Of a stretch of DNA of 64,000 bases, positions 28,328 through 36,293 are shown one piece after another. The notes under the pieces were generated by a model, which was given only the letters and a program-made list of their open reading frames with translations, searched no databases and had not been told where the DNA came from. This DNA comes from Psychrobacter glacincola (GTDB lineage Bacteria; Pseudomonadota; Gammaproteobacteria; Pseudomonadales; Moraxellaceae). The translations under genes and the position numbers were made by a program. Location of the stretch: contig LIQB01000003.2 in the NCBI GenBank assembly GCA_001411745.2, positions 19,743 to 83,742 on the forward strand, in the 5' to 3' direction. How positions within the stretch are numbered: the first letter of the stretch is position 1; every line of letters begins with the position of its first letter.

Positions 28328-28344
28328 TCAATAATTCTTATTGA
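28328..28344. promoter_or_regulatory. Palindromic operator candidate between hpd and the LysR gene
   Basis: TCAATAATTCTTATTGA is a perfect 17-bp inverted repeat (7-bp arms, 3-base spacer) with the T-N11-A form expected of a LysR-type box, centred in the divergent hpd/lysR region. Confidence 0.5.
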
Positions 28345-28417
28345 CGATGTATTTATATTAGATTAGGTTTATTTATAAGACTAATTGTTTTTTATGATTT
28401 ATTTATCAGGTTTACTT

Positions 28418-29347
28418 ATGAATATCAGCATTCGCCAATTAACCGCTTTTATCCAAGTCGCGGACAATGGCAGTTTTACCCGTGCCAGCGATCAGATGCA
28501 TTTGACCCAATCTGCCGTTAGCGGCTTGATTAAAGAGCTAGAGTCCAGCCTCGGTATTGTGCTGTTCGACCGTACTACCCGCCAGCTGTCGTTGTCGGTA
28601 GTAGGACGGCATTTATTGCCGCAAGCACGGCGTATCTTGAATGAGATGCAGCTGTTTGAAAATGAGGCGAGCAGCTTAACAAGCTTGGCGCAGGGTCAAG
28701 TCCGACTCGCTGTTTCGCAGTTTGCAGCCTCCTCTATGCCAGCGGTCATCGCCCAGTTCTCCAAACAACACCCCGAGATTGGCGTGTCGTTATTAGATTG
28801 TTCGGCAGAAAACTTACTCAGACATATTCAGGACATTGAAGTAGATTTGGGTGTCGGTACTGAGCTTGGATTTATGGAGGCTGAGGACGACATCAATGCT
28901 GATTTGTTATATCAGCTACCATTTTGTGTGGTGATGCCTGACAACCATGCGCTGGCACAAAAATATGAAATAACGTGGCAGGATTTATTAGACATTCCGC
29001 TCATCACGCTGCAAGGCCCTTTCATTGAACAAGTGACAGCCGAGTTGGACGACCGTATCGCCAGCCATATCCAACAGGCACGTTACAAGGTCAATTTTAT
29101 GTCCACCGCCCTTGAGATGACCCGTCAAGGCTTCGGCATTACCTTATGTTTGCCCTATATGCCCGAAGTCATCGACTGGGTTAGCGCCAATGGCTTGCAA
29201 ATGAGGCCGCTGGCACAACCCGTTAAAATGCGGCAGTTTTTTATCTATCAGCGTTCTTCTCGTGCGTTATCGCCTGCTACCATTGCTTTCAAAGACTTCT
29301 TGCAGAGCTATTTTTCCAGTCATTTTAATGACTTACAGCATACTTAA
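28418..29347 (+). CDS. LysR-family transcriptional regulator
   Basis: A 309-residue regulator from ATG 28418 (MNISIRQL); the upstream ATG at 28385 adds eleven hydrophobic residues without support. It has an N-terminal winged helix-turn-helix (QLTAFIQVADNGSFTRASDQMHLTQSAVSGLIKELESSLG, seen in parts) followed by a periplasmic-binding-like effector domain from about residue 90. It is divergent from hpd and upstream of the aromatic aminotransferase, so it probably controls tyrosine degradation. The effector is unknown; HPP or homogentisate are guesses. Confidence 0.9.
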   Translation: MNISIRQLTAFIQVADNGSFTRASDQMHLTQSAVSGLIKELESSLGIVLFDRTTRQLSLSVVGRHLLPQARRILNEMQLFENEASSLTSLAQGQVRLAVSQFAASSMPAVIAQFSKQHPEIGVSLLDCSAENLLRHIQDIEVDLGVGTELGFMEAEDDINADLLYQLPFCVVMPDNHALAQKYEITWQDLLDIPLITLQGPFIEQVTAELDDRIASHIQQARYKVNFMSTALEMTRQGFGITLCLPYMPEVIDWVSANGLQMRPLAQPVKMRQFFIYQRSSRALSPATIAFKDFLQSYFSSHFNDLQHT

Positions 29348-29512
29348 GTATCCCTGACACAGGCATGGTTGATGCTTAAAAAGCTTTGAAACACAATGGT
29401 TTCAATCAACTATTTTATTAATTATGCAAGATAATTGAATCTCATATTGAGTTAACCGTCAATTTGCTCTATGATTTTTGGCGGCTTGATTTATATTTCA
29501 TAAGGAAACAAC

Positions 29513-30709
29513 ATGTTTGAACGTATCGACTATTACGCTGGTGATCCAATTTTAGGGCTGATGGAAAAATATACAGCAGATAACAATCCTAAAAAGGTCA
29601 ATTTAGGCATTGGTATTTATTATGATGAAAATGGTGTATTGCCTGTACTTGACTGTGTAAAAACAGCCGAAGAACGCATTGCCGATCCTATTGCGCCGCG
29701 TCCATATCTGCCGATGGCAGGCTTACCAGGACATCGTAAAGGCTGTCAGGAATTACTGTTCGGTAAAGACGCGCAGATTTTAAAAGACGGTTTGGTCGCC
29801 ACTATCGCTACGATCGGCGGTTCTGGCGCGTTAAAAGTCGGCGCTGAGTTCATCCATGAATGGTTCCCACAATCTAAATGCTATGTGAGTGATCCAACAT
29901 GGGGCAACCACATTGCTATTTTTGAAGGCTCTGATGTCGAAGTGGGTAAATACCCGTACTACGACAAAGCCAACAGCAGCATCAAGTTCGATGAAATGAT
30001 TGCGTTTTTTGAGACGTTGAACAAAAATGATGTGATCTTGCTGCATCCTTGTTGCCACAATCCAACAGGTCTAGATTTGACCCGTGAGCAATGGGATACC
30101 GTGCTGAACGTCATTCAAGCGCGCGAACTGATTCCATTTATGGATATTGCCTACCAAGGCTTTGGCGAAGACATGGACAGCGATGCTTATGCGATTCGTA
30201 AAGCTGTCGATATGGGCTTGCCATTGTTTGTCAGCAACTCATTCTCTAAAAACTTATCGCTATATGGTGAGCGTGTTGGCGGTCTATCAGTTGTTTGTCC
30301 AACGGTTGACGAGACAGAGCGCGTCTTCGGTCAGCTAAATGCTACCGTACGCCGTATTTACTCAAGCCCGCCATCACATGGTGGTCGTGTGGTCGATATC
30401 GTTATGAACGACGAAGCACTACATAAGCAATGGGTTGGCGAAGTTTATGCAATGCGCGACCGCATCAAAGCCATGCGTTTACAGCTAAAATCAGTATTAG
30501 AAGCCAAAATCCCGAACCGCAACTTTGACTATATTACTCGTCAAAACGGCATGTTTAGCTTTACTGGTCTGACGCCTGAGCAAGTCGAACGCTTACAAAG
30601 CGAGTTTGGCATTTACATGGTTTCCAACTCACGTATGTGTGTGGCTGGACTGAACACTAGCAACATCGACTATGTGGCCAATGCCATGGCAGACGTCTTA
30701 AAAGACTGA
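29513..30709 (+). CDS. tyrB: Aromatic amino acid aminotransferase (class I PLP)
   Basis: A 398-residue fold-type I aminotransferase of the aspartate/tyrosine group. The PLP lysine is in SNSFSKNLSLYGERVG (near residue 246). Also seen are HPCCHNPTGLDLT (Asn-Pro-Thr-Gly) and, near the end, the substrate Arg region VSNSRMCVAGLN. AAGGAAAC precedes the ATG. It converts tyrosine to 4-hydroxyphenylpyruvate, feeding hpd, as PhhC does in Pseudomonas. A terminator follows at 30759. Aspartate activity is likely as well, so the symbol is provisional. Confidence 0.88.
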   Translation: MFERIDYYAGDPILGLMEKYTADNNPKKVNLGIGIYYDENGVLPVLDCVKTAEERIADPIAPRPYLPMAGLPGHRKGCQELLFGKDAQILKDGLVATIATIGGSGALKVGAEFIHEWFPQSKCYVSDPTWGNHIAIFEGSDVEVGKYPYYDKANSSIKFDEMIAFFETLNKNDVILLHPCCHNPTGLDLTREQWDTVLNVIQARELIPFMDIAYQGFGEDMDSDAYAIRKAVDMGLPLFVSNSFSKNLSLYGERVGGLSVVCPTVDETERVFGQLNATVRRIYSSPPSHGGRVVDIVMNDEALHKQWVGEVYAMRDRIKAMRLQLKSVLEAKIPNRNFDYITRQNGMFSFTGLTPEQVERLQSEFGIYMVSNSRMCVAGLNTSNIDYVANAMADVLKD

Positions 30710-30758
30710 GTGAGCACGCATTAAAACGGTGTTGTAGTAGTAATAGCGATTCATAAGA

Positions 30759-30787
30759 AGGTTGAGCGAGTGCTCAGCCTTTTTTTA
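30759..30787 (+). terminator. Rho-independent terminator after aromatic aminotransferase
   Basis: AGGTTGAGC / GCTCAGCCT stem (one G-U pair) with a four-base loop, followed by a run of seven T. Confidence 0.85.
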
Positions 30788-30961
30788 TGTCCTGCATTTT
30801 TCCTATTTATTTTACCAAAGAACATCAACGTCCCTAGTATCACATCTCTTTTAAGAAAACACTGCACAAAAACCCTTGCAATCTCCACTTTGATAAATTA
30901 CATTATGCGTAAGTAGTTAATTATAACGTAATTCATTATATGCTTTAGCAAGGAGCAACCT

Positions 30962-32263
30962 ATGTCAACGATTGACAACACCCTCACATCCTTTATCGAT
31001 ATCGCCGCCAATTCTGACTTCTCCATTCATAACCTACCTTATGGTATTTTTAGTGATGCCAAAGACGCTGCTAGTAATAGCAAGCGCCGCGCTGGTGTGG
31101 CTATCGGTGAGTACGTGTTGGATTTGGCTGTGCTCGAAGCAGAAGGTTTACTGAGCTTAGAGGGCGGTCCATATTTTGATCAACCAACGCTAAATGCTTT
31201 TATTGACTCAGGTCGAGACAATTGGACGCAGGCACGCTCAACCATCCAAACCCTACTATCTAGTGCTAGCGACACCTTGCGTGATAATCAAGACTTGCAG
31301 AAAAAAGCGCTATTTAATCAAGTAGACGTCACCATGCATCTGCCTGTTCACGTCCCAGGTTTTACTGACTTCTATTCGTCTAAAGAGCACGCCACCAACG
31401 TCGGCACTATGTTCCGTGATCCAAACAACGCCCTGCTCCCTAACTGGACTGAAATGCCAGTCGGCTATAACGGACGCGCCAGCACCGTCATCGTCAGTGG
31501 CACTGATGTGATACGCCCCTCTGGTCAATTAAAGCCAAATGCTGACGCCCGCCCTATTTTCTCAGCCTGTAAGCGTTTAGATTTTGAACTTGAGACTGCT
31601 TTTGTGGTTGGTAAAGGTAATAGCATTGGTCAACCGATTGCAGTAGACAATGCCTTTGAGCATATTTTTGGCATGGTCTTGCTCAACGACTGGTCAGCCC
31701 GTGACATTCAAAAATGGGAATATGTGCCTTTAGGTCCATTTAATGCCAAAACCTTTGCTTCTGAAGTCTCGCCTTGGATTGTGACTATGGATGCGTTGGC
31801 ACCTTTTAAAACAGCATGCCCGATTCAAGAGCCAAAACCATTGGCATATCTAAACGAAAAAGACAGCAATAATAGCTATGACATCCATCTATCAGTTGAG
31901 TTATTGCCTGAAAACTCAGATAGCGCCACTTTGGTTTGTGAGACCAACTTCAAACATATGTATTGGTCAATGGCGCAGCAGCTCACCCACCACACCATCA
32001 CTGGCTGTAAAGTGGAAGTTGGCGATATGATGGGCTCAGGGACGATTTCAGGACCAACACCAGATTCTTATGGCTCAATGTTAGAGATTGCTTGGAATGC
32101 GACCAAACCTGTCACTTTAAAAGGCGGCGAGACCCGCAGTTTTATTGAAGATGGTGACACAGTGATCATGAAAGGCTATAGCGAAAAAGACGGCATTCGT
32201 GTCGGCTTTGGTGAAGTACGCGGCAAAGTACTGCCCGCGCTTAACTTTGATTTTGACAAATAG
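30962..32263 (+). CDS. fahA: Fumarylacetoacetase
   Basis: A 433-residue FAH with an N-terminal SH3-like domain (about 20-120) and the C-terminal catalytic FAH domain. Visible active-site segments are DFYSSKEHATNVG (Asp ligand and catalytic His), RLDFELETAFVVG (Glu ligands), LLNDWSARDIQKWE (Asp ligand), GPFNAKTF (Lys) and MMGSGTISG. It splits fumarylacetoacetate to fumarate and acetoacetate, the last step of tyrosine breakdown. AAGGAG precedes the ATG. The VOC gene follows 113 bases later with its own AAGGAG. Confidence 0.95.
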   Translation: MSTIDNTLTSFIDIAANSDFSIHNLPYGIFSDAKDAASNSKRRAGVAIGEYVLDLAVLEAEGLLSLEGGPYFDQPTLNAFIDSGRDNWTQARSTIQTLLSSASDTLRDNQDLQKKALFNQVDVTMHLPVHVPGFTDFYSSKEHATNVGTMFRDPNNALLPNWTEMPVGYNGRASTVIVSGTDVIRPSGQLKPNADARPIFSACKRLDFELETAFVVGKGNSIGQPIAVDNAFEHIFGMVLLNDWSARDIQKWEYVPLGPFNAKTFASEVSPWIVTMDALAPFKTACPIQEPKPLAYLNEKDSNNSYDIHLSVELLPENSDSATLVCETNFKHMYWSMAQQLTHHTITGCKVEVGDMMGSGTISGPTPDSYGSMLEIAWNATKPVTLKGGETRSFIEDGDTVIMKGYSEKDGIRVGFGEVRGKVLPALNFDFDK

Positions 32264-32376
32264 TCTAGAAAAAATGTGAGCACAGTGGTTTTGAGCTGCC
32301 AAGCAACCATCGACCTATAGTCAATCGGTACTGGCAGCCTATTACTCACTGCATTCCCTATCAAAAGGAGTTTGAT

Positions 32377-32952
32377 ATGAGCTTTAAAATTGAAAAAATC
32401 CATCATGTGGCCTATCGCTGCAAAGACGCTAAAGAAACCGTTGAATGGTATCAAAAATACCTAAACATGGATTTCATCCTTGCATTCGCTGAAGACCACG
32501 TGCCTTCGACCAAAGCCTTTGATCCTTATATGCATGTTTTTTTAGATGCTGGTAATGGCAACGTATTGGCGTTTTTTGAAGTGCCCAATCAGCCTGAGAT
32601 GGGTTTTGATCCGAATACCCCGAATTGGGTGCAACACTTAGCCATGAAGGTAAAAGACCGTGATGCCTTAATGGCAGCAAAAAAGCATTTAGAAGAAAAT
32701 GGTATTGATGTGGTCGGCGTGACCAATCACGGTATCTTCCATTCTATCTATTTCTTTGATCCTAATGGCCATCGTATGGAACTCACCTACGATGATATTA
32801 CCTCAGAAGAAAAAGTCTCGATGATTACTGAAGCCATGAAGTATGAGATGTTAGAAGAATGGTCACGTACCAAACGCGCACCGGCGCACACCCAGTTTTT
32901 ACATGCAGAGGAACTGGCTGAAGCAAGAGAAGTCGCACCTGTCGGTGAGTGA
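32377..32952 (+). CDS. VOC-fold protein with type I extradiol dioxygenase active site
   Basis: A 191-residue two-module vicinal-oxygen-chelate protein. H10 (module 1, strand 1), H87 (QHLAMKV) and E135 (HRMELTY) form a 2-His-1-Glu metal site. H118 and Y125 fit the extradiol signature T-x-H-x5-I-Y-x2-D-P-x-G-x3-E (116-135). Spacings H87-H118 (31) and H87-E135 (48) are close to those of BphC (31 and 50, from memory). E68 could add a fourth ligand as in glyoxalase I. It would usually be annotated as glyoxalase/bleomycin resistance protein. Directly downstream of fahA in a tyrosine locus lacking hmgA, so a ring-cleavage role on homogentisate is proposed (inference). Confidence 0.85.
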   Translation: MSFKIEKIHHVAYRCKDAKETVEWYQKYLNMDFILAFAEDHVPSTKAFDPYMHVFLDAGNGNVLAFFEVPNQPEMGFDPNTPNWVQHLAMKVKDRDALMAAKKHLEENGIDVVGVTNHGIFHSIYFFDPNGHRMELTYDDITSEEKVSMITEAMKYEMLEEWSRTKRAPAHTQFLHAEELAEAREVAPVGE

Positions 32953-32995
32953 TTGACCTGTTATTGTGTTTGCTATCTCTTTTTATATGATTAAT

Positions 32996-33058
32996 TAGGG
33001 CGTGCCATCATTTTAAGACCATTGAATGTATCAATATACTAATTGATGACACGCCCTA
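32996..33058. mobile_element. TA-flanked inverted-repeat element (MITE-like), copy C
   Basis: 63 bp, from tagggcgtgccatcatt to aattgatgacacgcccta. The ends are inverted repeats of 15 bp with one mismatch, bounded by TA on both sides. It is the shortest member of the family (others at 8967 and 58779). As RNA it would fold into a long hairpin between the VOC gene and the dctP-like gene and may act as a terminator. Confidence 0.68.
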
Positions 33059-33098
33059 GGTAGCGAACAATATCTAACCATCATGAAAGGATTCAATG

Positions 33099-34151
33099 AT
33101 GAAAATAAAAACCCCTTTAGGAATACTCTTAGCGACCTCGATCGCGATGACTGGTTGCTCTAATAACGACCCAGCAGTAAACGCTGATGTAGATACAGGC
33201 GATGTGACTACTCTGAGATTCTCACACTTTATGACTGCCAATGACAACATAAACACTGAAGCATTGCAGCCATGGGCAAAGAAAATCGAAGAAGAATCAA
33301 GGGGCCGCTTAAAGATTGAGATCTACCCTTCTGCTACTCTTAGCAAACCGGGGGCTACCTATGATGCTACCGCGAAAGGTATCGTTGATATTGGTATGCA
33401 AGCGCAAGGATATACAGCAGGGCGATTTCCTTTAACGCAGATTGTAGAGCTGCCAGGTATCACCAATACTGCACAGCAGCAGAGCTGCATACTTCATAAA
33501 CTGTATGATGATAGTGTCATTAAAAATGAGTACGAAGATACTCACCTGCTAGCGCTGATAGGCACTGGACAAGGTGCGCTGCATACCGTAGATAAGCCTA
33601 TTCGCACGCCAGCTGATATGAAAGGTTTGCGTATTCGTCAACCTTCTGCGGTTGCCAGTCACATTATCGAAGCGACTGGCGCTGCACCCGTTGGCATGCC
33701 TGCCAGTGATACTTATACTTCCCTTCAACGCGGTGTCATTGACGGACTTAGCTTTACTTGGCAGCCCATTCAAGCATTTCGTCTTGATGAGTTAATCAAT
33801 ACGCACACCAACATTCCTTTTTATAATTCTACTTTTGTTATCAGTATGAATAAAGAGAAATATAACAACTTACCTGATGATCTCAAGAAAGTAATTGATG
33901 ACAATTCAGGGGCGGAGATGGCAGCACGTGTCTCCAAAGTATTTGACGTCAGTAACGCCAAAGCAATGGCTGCCGCTAAAGAAAAAGGCGATATCATGAT
34001 CGATATTCCTGACCCACTCAATGACCCAGACTGGAAAGGTCCATTAATGGAAGGCTCGCAGCACTATCTAGATGAAGTGAATGCCACTGGTCTAGATGCT
34101 AATAATGTATACGAAAAAGCAAAAGCTGCAAGTAGCGCCTGTATGGTCTAA
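33099..34151 (+). CDS. TRAP transporter solute-binding lipoprotein (DctP family)
   Basis: A roughly 350-residue periplasmic binding protein of the TRAP type. A lipoprotein signal ends at AMTGCSNN. DctP marks are LRFSHFMTANDNI, YPSATLSKPGATYDA, GIVDIGMQ, the central LRIRQPSAVASHIIEATGA (in parts), and VIDGLSFTW. The second of two adjacent ATGs is chosen (seven bases from AAGGA). No dctQ or dctM membrane gene is adjacent, so it is an orphan here. Its position in an aromatic catabolic region suggests an aromatic or organic acid ligand, but this is only inferred. Confidence 0.88.
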   Translation: MKIKTPLGILLATSIAMTGCSNNDPAVNADVDTGDVTTLRFSHFMTANDNINTEALQPWAKKIEEESRGRLKIEIYPSATLSKPGATYDATAKGIVDIGMQAQGYTAGRFPLTQIVELPGITNTAQQQSCILHKLYDDSVIKNEYEDTHLLALIGTGQGALHTVDKPIRTPADMKGLRIRQPSAVASHIIEATGAAPVGMPASDTYTSLQRGVIDGLSFTWQPIQAFRLDELINTHTNIPFYNSTFVISMNKEKYNNLPDDLKKVIDDNSGAEMAARVSKVFDVSNAKAMAAAKEKGDIMIDIPDPLNDPDWKGPLMEGSQHYLDEVNATGLDANNVYEKAKAASSACMV

Positions 34152-34246
34152 AGGGTGAATATCATTAAACGATATTCGCACAAAAATCCGTTTACGCGAT
34201 AGCCGGTCAACTTATATGCTTAAAACTTATATAATAAAAACACCAG

Positions 34247-35134
34247 CTACGCAATTTGATAACGTTGCGCTATCGCCAATATTTGCTCAACCACGTTGTG
34301 TTGCTCACTCATGGGCAATTGCTCTGTCGTTCCAATGATAGTGATGGCGTATTCTAGTGGTAGTTCTTTGCTAGCAGTTTTGCCACTAACAGCAGATAAA
34401 TTAACAGCGCCATTAGCAAACGATGGCACTATGACAGGAATGGTAATGGCATTAATCCCCATGAGCATATCACCCGTCACTGTCGCATAGCCTTGGGTAC
34501 GAATCTTGGCTTGCAAGTGACTGAAATTCTGCCATTTTTCTGTGATTATTGCTTCATTGTCTGTCTGCCATTCAGCTGTGACCAATGGCTGAATGACGGC
34601 ATCTGGCTGATAACTGGCAAATAATTGCCCCGTCGCCGATGTCGTCAGCGGCATACGTGAACCGATACGAGTGATAATACTAATCGGGCTATCTGGTTCA
34701 ACGGACTGAATAATAATAGGACCTTCGCTAAACCATTTGGCAATCTGCACACCGCAATTCAGGGTGTCTTTGATTTCATTAGCGATGTGCGTCAGCCGCT
34801 CTAAAATATTGTTTTGACTAAATCCAGAGTGCCCCAATGCTGCCAATGTGTTAACCCTATCGCCTAGCCCGTAGCGACCATCATCAAGCTTACGCGCATA
34901 GTTTTTACGTATGAGGCTGACCAAATAGCGGTGACACTTTGCTGGATGCATTTGCATCACTTGCGCAATATCTTTTAGCATCATCGGCTCGTTATGATCA
35001 ATAAGAACGTCTAACACCGACAATCCAATCTCCAGTGACTGGACGCCACTTTGACTTTTATTGGTTGTTACGGGATTTTCTAAAGGGTTTTCAGCTGCTG
35101 GCATGTTTTGCTCAATGAGTAATTTACTTGGCAT
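34247..35134 (-). CDS. IclR-family transcriptional regulator
   Basis: A 295-residue regulator. The N-terminal winged helix is LDVLIDHNEPMMLKDIAQVMQMHPAKCHRYL (given in part), and the effector-binding IclR domain from about residue 100 shows LTTSATGQLFASY and TVTGDMLMGINAI. No good ribosome-binding site is seen at ATG 35134, so a start at M11 (35104) is possible. It is divergent from maiA and convergent with the DctP gene. IclR regulators often control homogentisate or other aromatic pathways, so a local role is likely. Confidence 0.9.
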   Translation of the reverse strand: MPSKLLIEQNMPAAENPLENPVTTNKSQSGVQSLEIGLSVLDVLIDHNEPMMLKDIAQVMQMHPAKCHRYLVSLIRKNYARKLDDGRYGLGDRVNTLAALGHSGFSQNNILERLTHIANEIKDTLNCGVQIAKWFSEGPIIIQSVEPDSPISIITRIGSRMPLTTSATGQLFASYQPDAVIQPLVTAEWQTDNEAIITEKWQNFSHLQAKIRTQGYATVTGDMLMGINAITIPVIVPSFANGAVNLSAVSGKTASKELPLEYAITIIGTTEQLPMSEQHNVVEQILAIAQRYQIA

Positions 35135-35273
35135 ATTAATCTAATATATTCATGAAAAACTAAAATGAAGAGGTAACGTCATAAGAGTTTTTTAATTGTA
35201 TAACATACATTTCGTACCATTAATTATAACCGCTTATCTCATTCACAACCTACCATAATAAAAGGAATTCACA

Positions 35274-35924
35274 ATGATGACACTTTATGGCTACTTTCGC
35301 AGCAGCACCTCGTATCGTACTCGTATCTCGATGAATCTAAAAGGCTTAGACTATGACTATATTTCGGTCAATTTAGCAAAAGATGAGCAGTTAGCAGATG
35401 CCTTTAAATCACTCAATCCACAAGGATTGGTGCCTGTTTTACAGACCGATGATTTATTACTATATCAAAGCCCAGCCATCTTAGAATGGTTAGAAGAGGT
35501 TCATCCTAAAAACCCGCTATTACCTAAAGACGCGGCTGGACGTATGCAAGTACGTGCCATTAGCGCTATGATTGGTTGTGATATTCATCCTATTAATAAC
35601 CGCCGTATCTTACAATACCTACGCAATGAGCTGGCGGTAGACGAAGCAAAAGTCATGGCGTGGTGCAACCGTTGGATGAGTGAGGGCTTTGCGGCGTTAG
35701 AAAAAATACTAGCAAAAGACAAAAGCCGTGGAAAATTTTGTTACGGTGACAGCCCTACTTTTGCAGATTGCTATTTGATTCCTCAAGTCTCTTCGGCGCG
35801 ACGTTTTAACGTGGATTTAAGTGCTTATCCCAATATCGTCGAAATTGACACGCATTGCCGTACGCTCAAAGCCTTTGCTGACGCTGATCCTAGCATGCAG
35901 CCTGATGCGCCCAAGTCTCAATAA
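35274..35924 (+). CDS. maiA: Maleylacetoacetate isomerase
   Basis: A 216-residue zeta-class GST. The glutathione-binding SSTSYRTRI motif (YFRSSTSYRTRI) is diagnostic for MaiA. Others are NPQGLVPVL, SPAILEWLEE, and in the C-terminal domain FCYGDSPTFADCYLIPQ. It isomerises maleylacetoacetate to fumarylacetoacetate using glutathione, supplying FahA. AAGGA lies seven bases before the ATG. Its presence shows that the pathway passes through maleylacetoacetate, so a homogentisate ring-cleavage enzyme must exist somewhere in the cell. Confidence 0.94.
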   Translation: MMTLYGYFRSSTSYRTRISMNLKGLDYDYISVNLAKDEQLADAFKSLNPQGLVPVLQTDDLLLYQSPAILEWLEEVHPKNPLLPKDAAGRMQVRAISAMIGCDIHPINNRRILQYLRNELAVDEAKVMAWCNRWMSEGFAALEKILAKDKSRGKFCYGDSPTFADCYLIPQVSSARRFNVDLSAYPNIVEIDTHCRTLKAFADADPSMQPDAPKSQ

Positions 35925-36293
35925 ACAATCAAACAGAGTGCTTTCAGTAAGGGTATTTTACTATTAAATGACTAGAAAATTAAATGATTAGAGAATTTAA
36001 TAACAAAACGCCCTTATAATTGCTGGGCTCAGAGCTCAGACAAAGCAATCAAAGCGAATGACTGCCTGAGAATAGACAAAGCATCGATACTCTTAAGCCA
36101 AATACAGCATTCAATATTTCATCGAATCATCACTTCCACTTTTTATCTCAATATAATATTTAATATATTCAAATTATTGGTTGTATAGCAGTCAACTGTT
36201 GGCTATTCTTGGTATAGGCGTTGTTATATCTAAAATTTAGAATTAATTTTAGATAAACATACTGTTTTATACATTAAAATAAGGTTGGATATT
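35925..36293. other. Intergenic region before the flavoprotein gene
   Basis: 369 AT-rich bases between maiA and the acyl-CoA-dehydrogenase-like gene. It contains a strong inverted repeat at 36228-36254 just before the downstream gene. No ORF was seen. Confidence 0.55.
36228..36254. promoter_or_regulatory. Inverted repeat upstream of the flavoprotein gene
   Basis: ATCTAAAATT and its exact complement AATTTTAGAT, separated by seven bases, 40 bases before ATG 36294. Position and symmetry suit an operator; the regulator is unknown. Confidence 0.45.
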
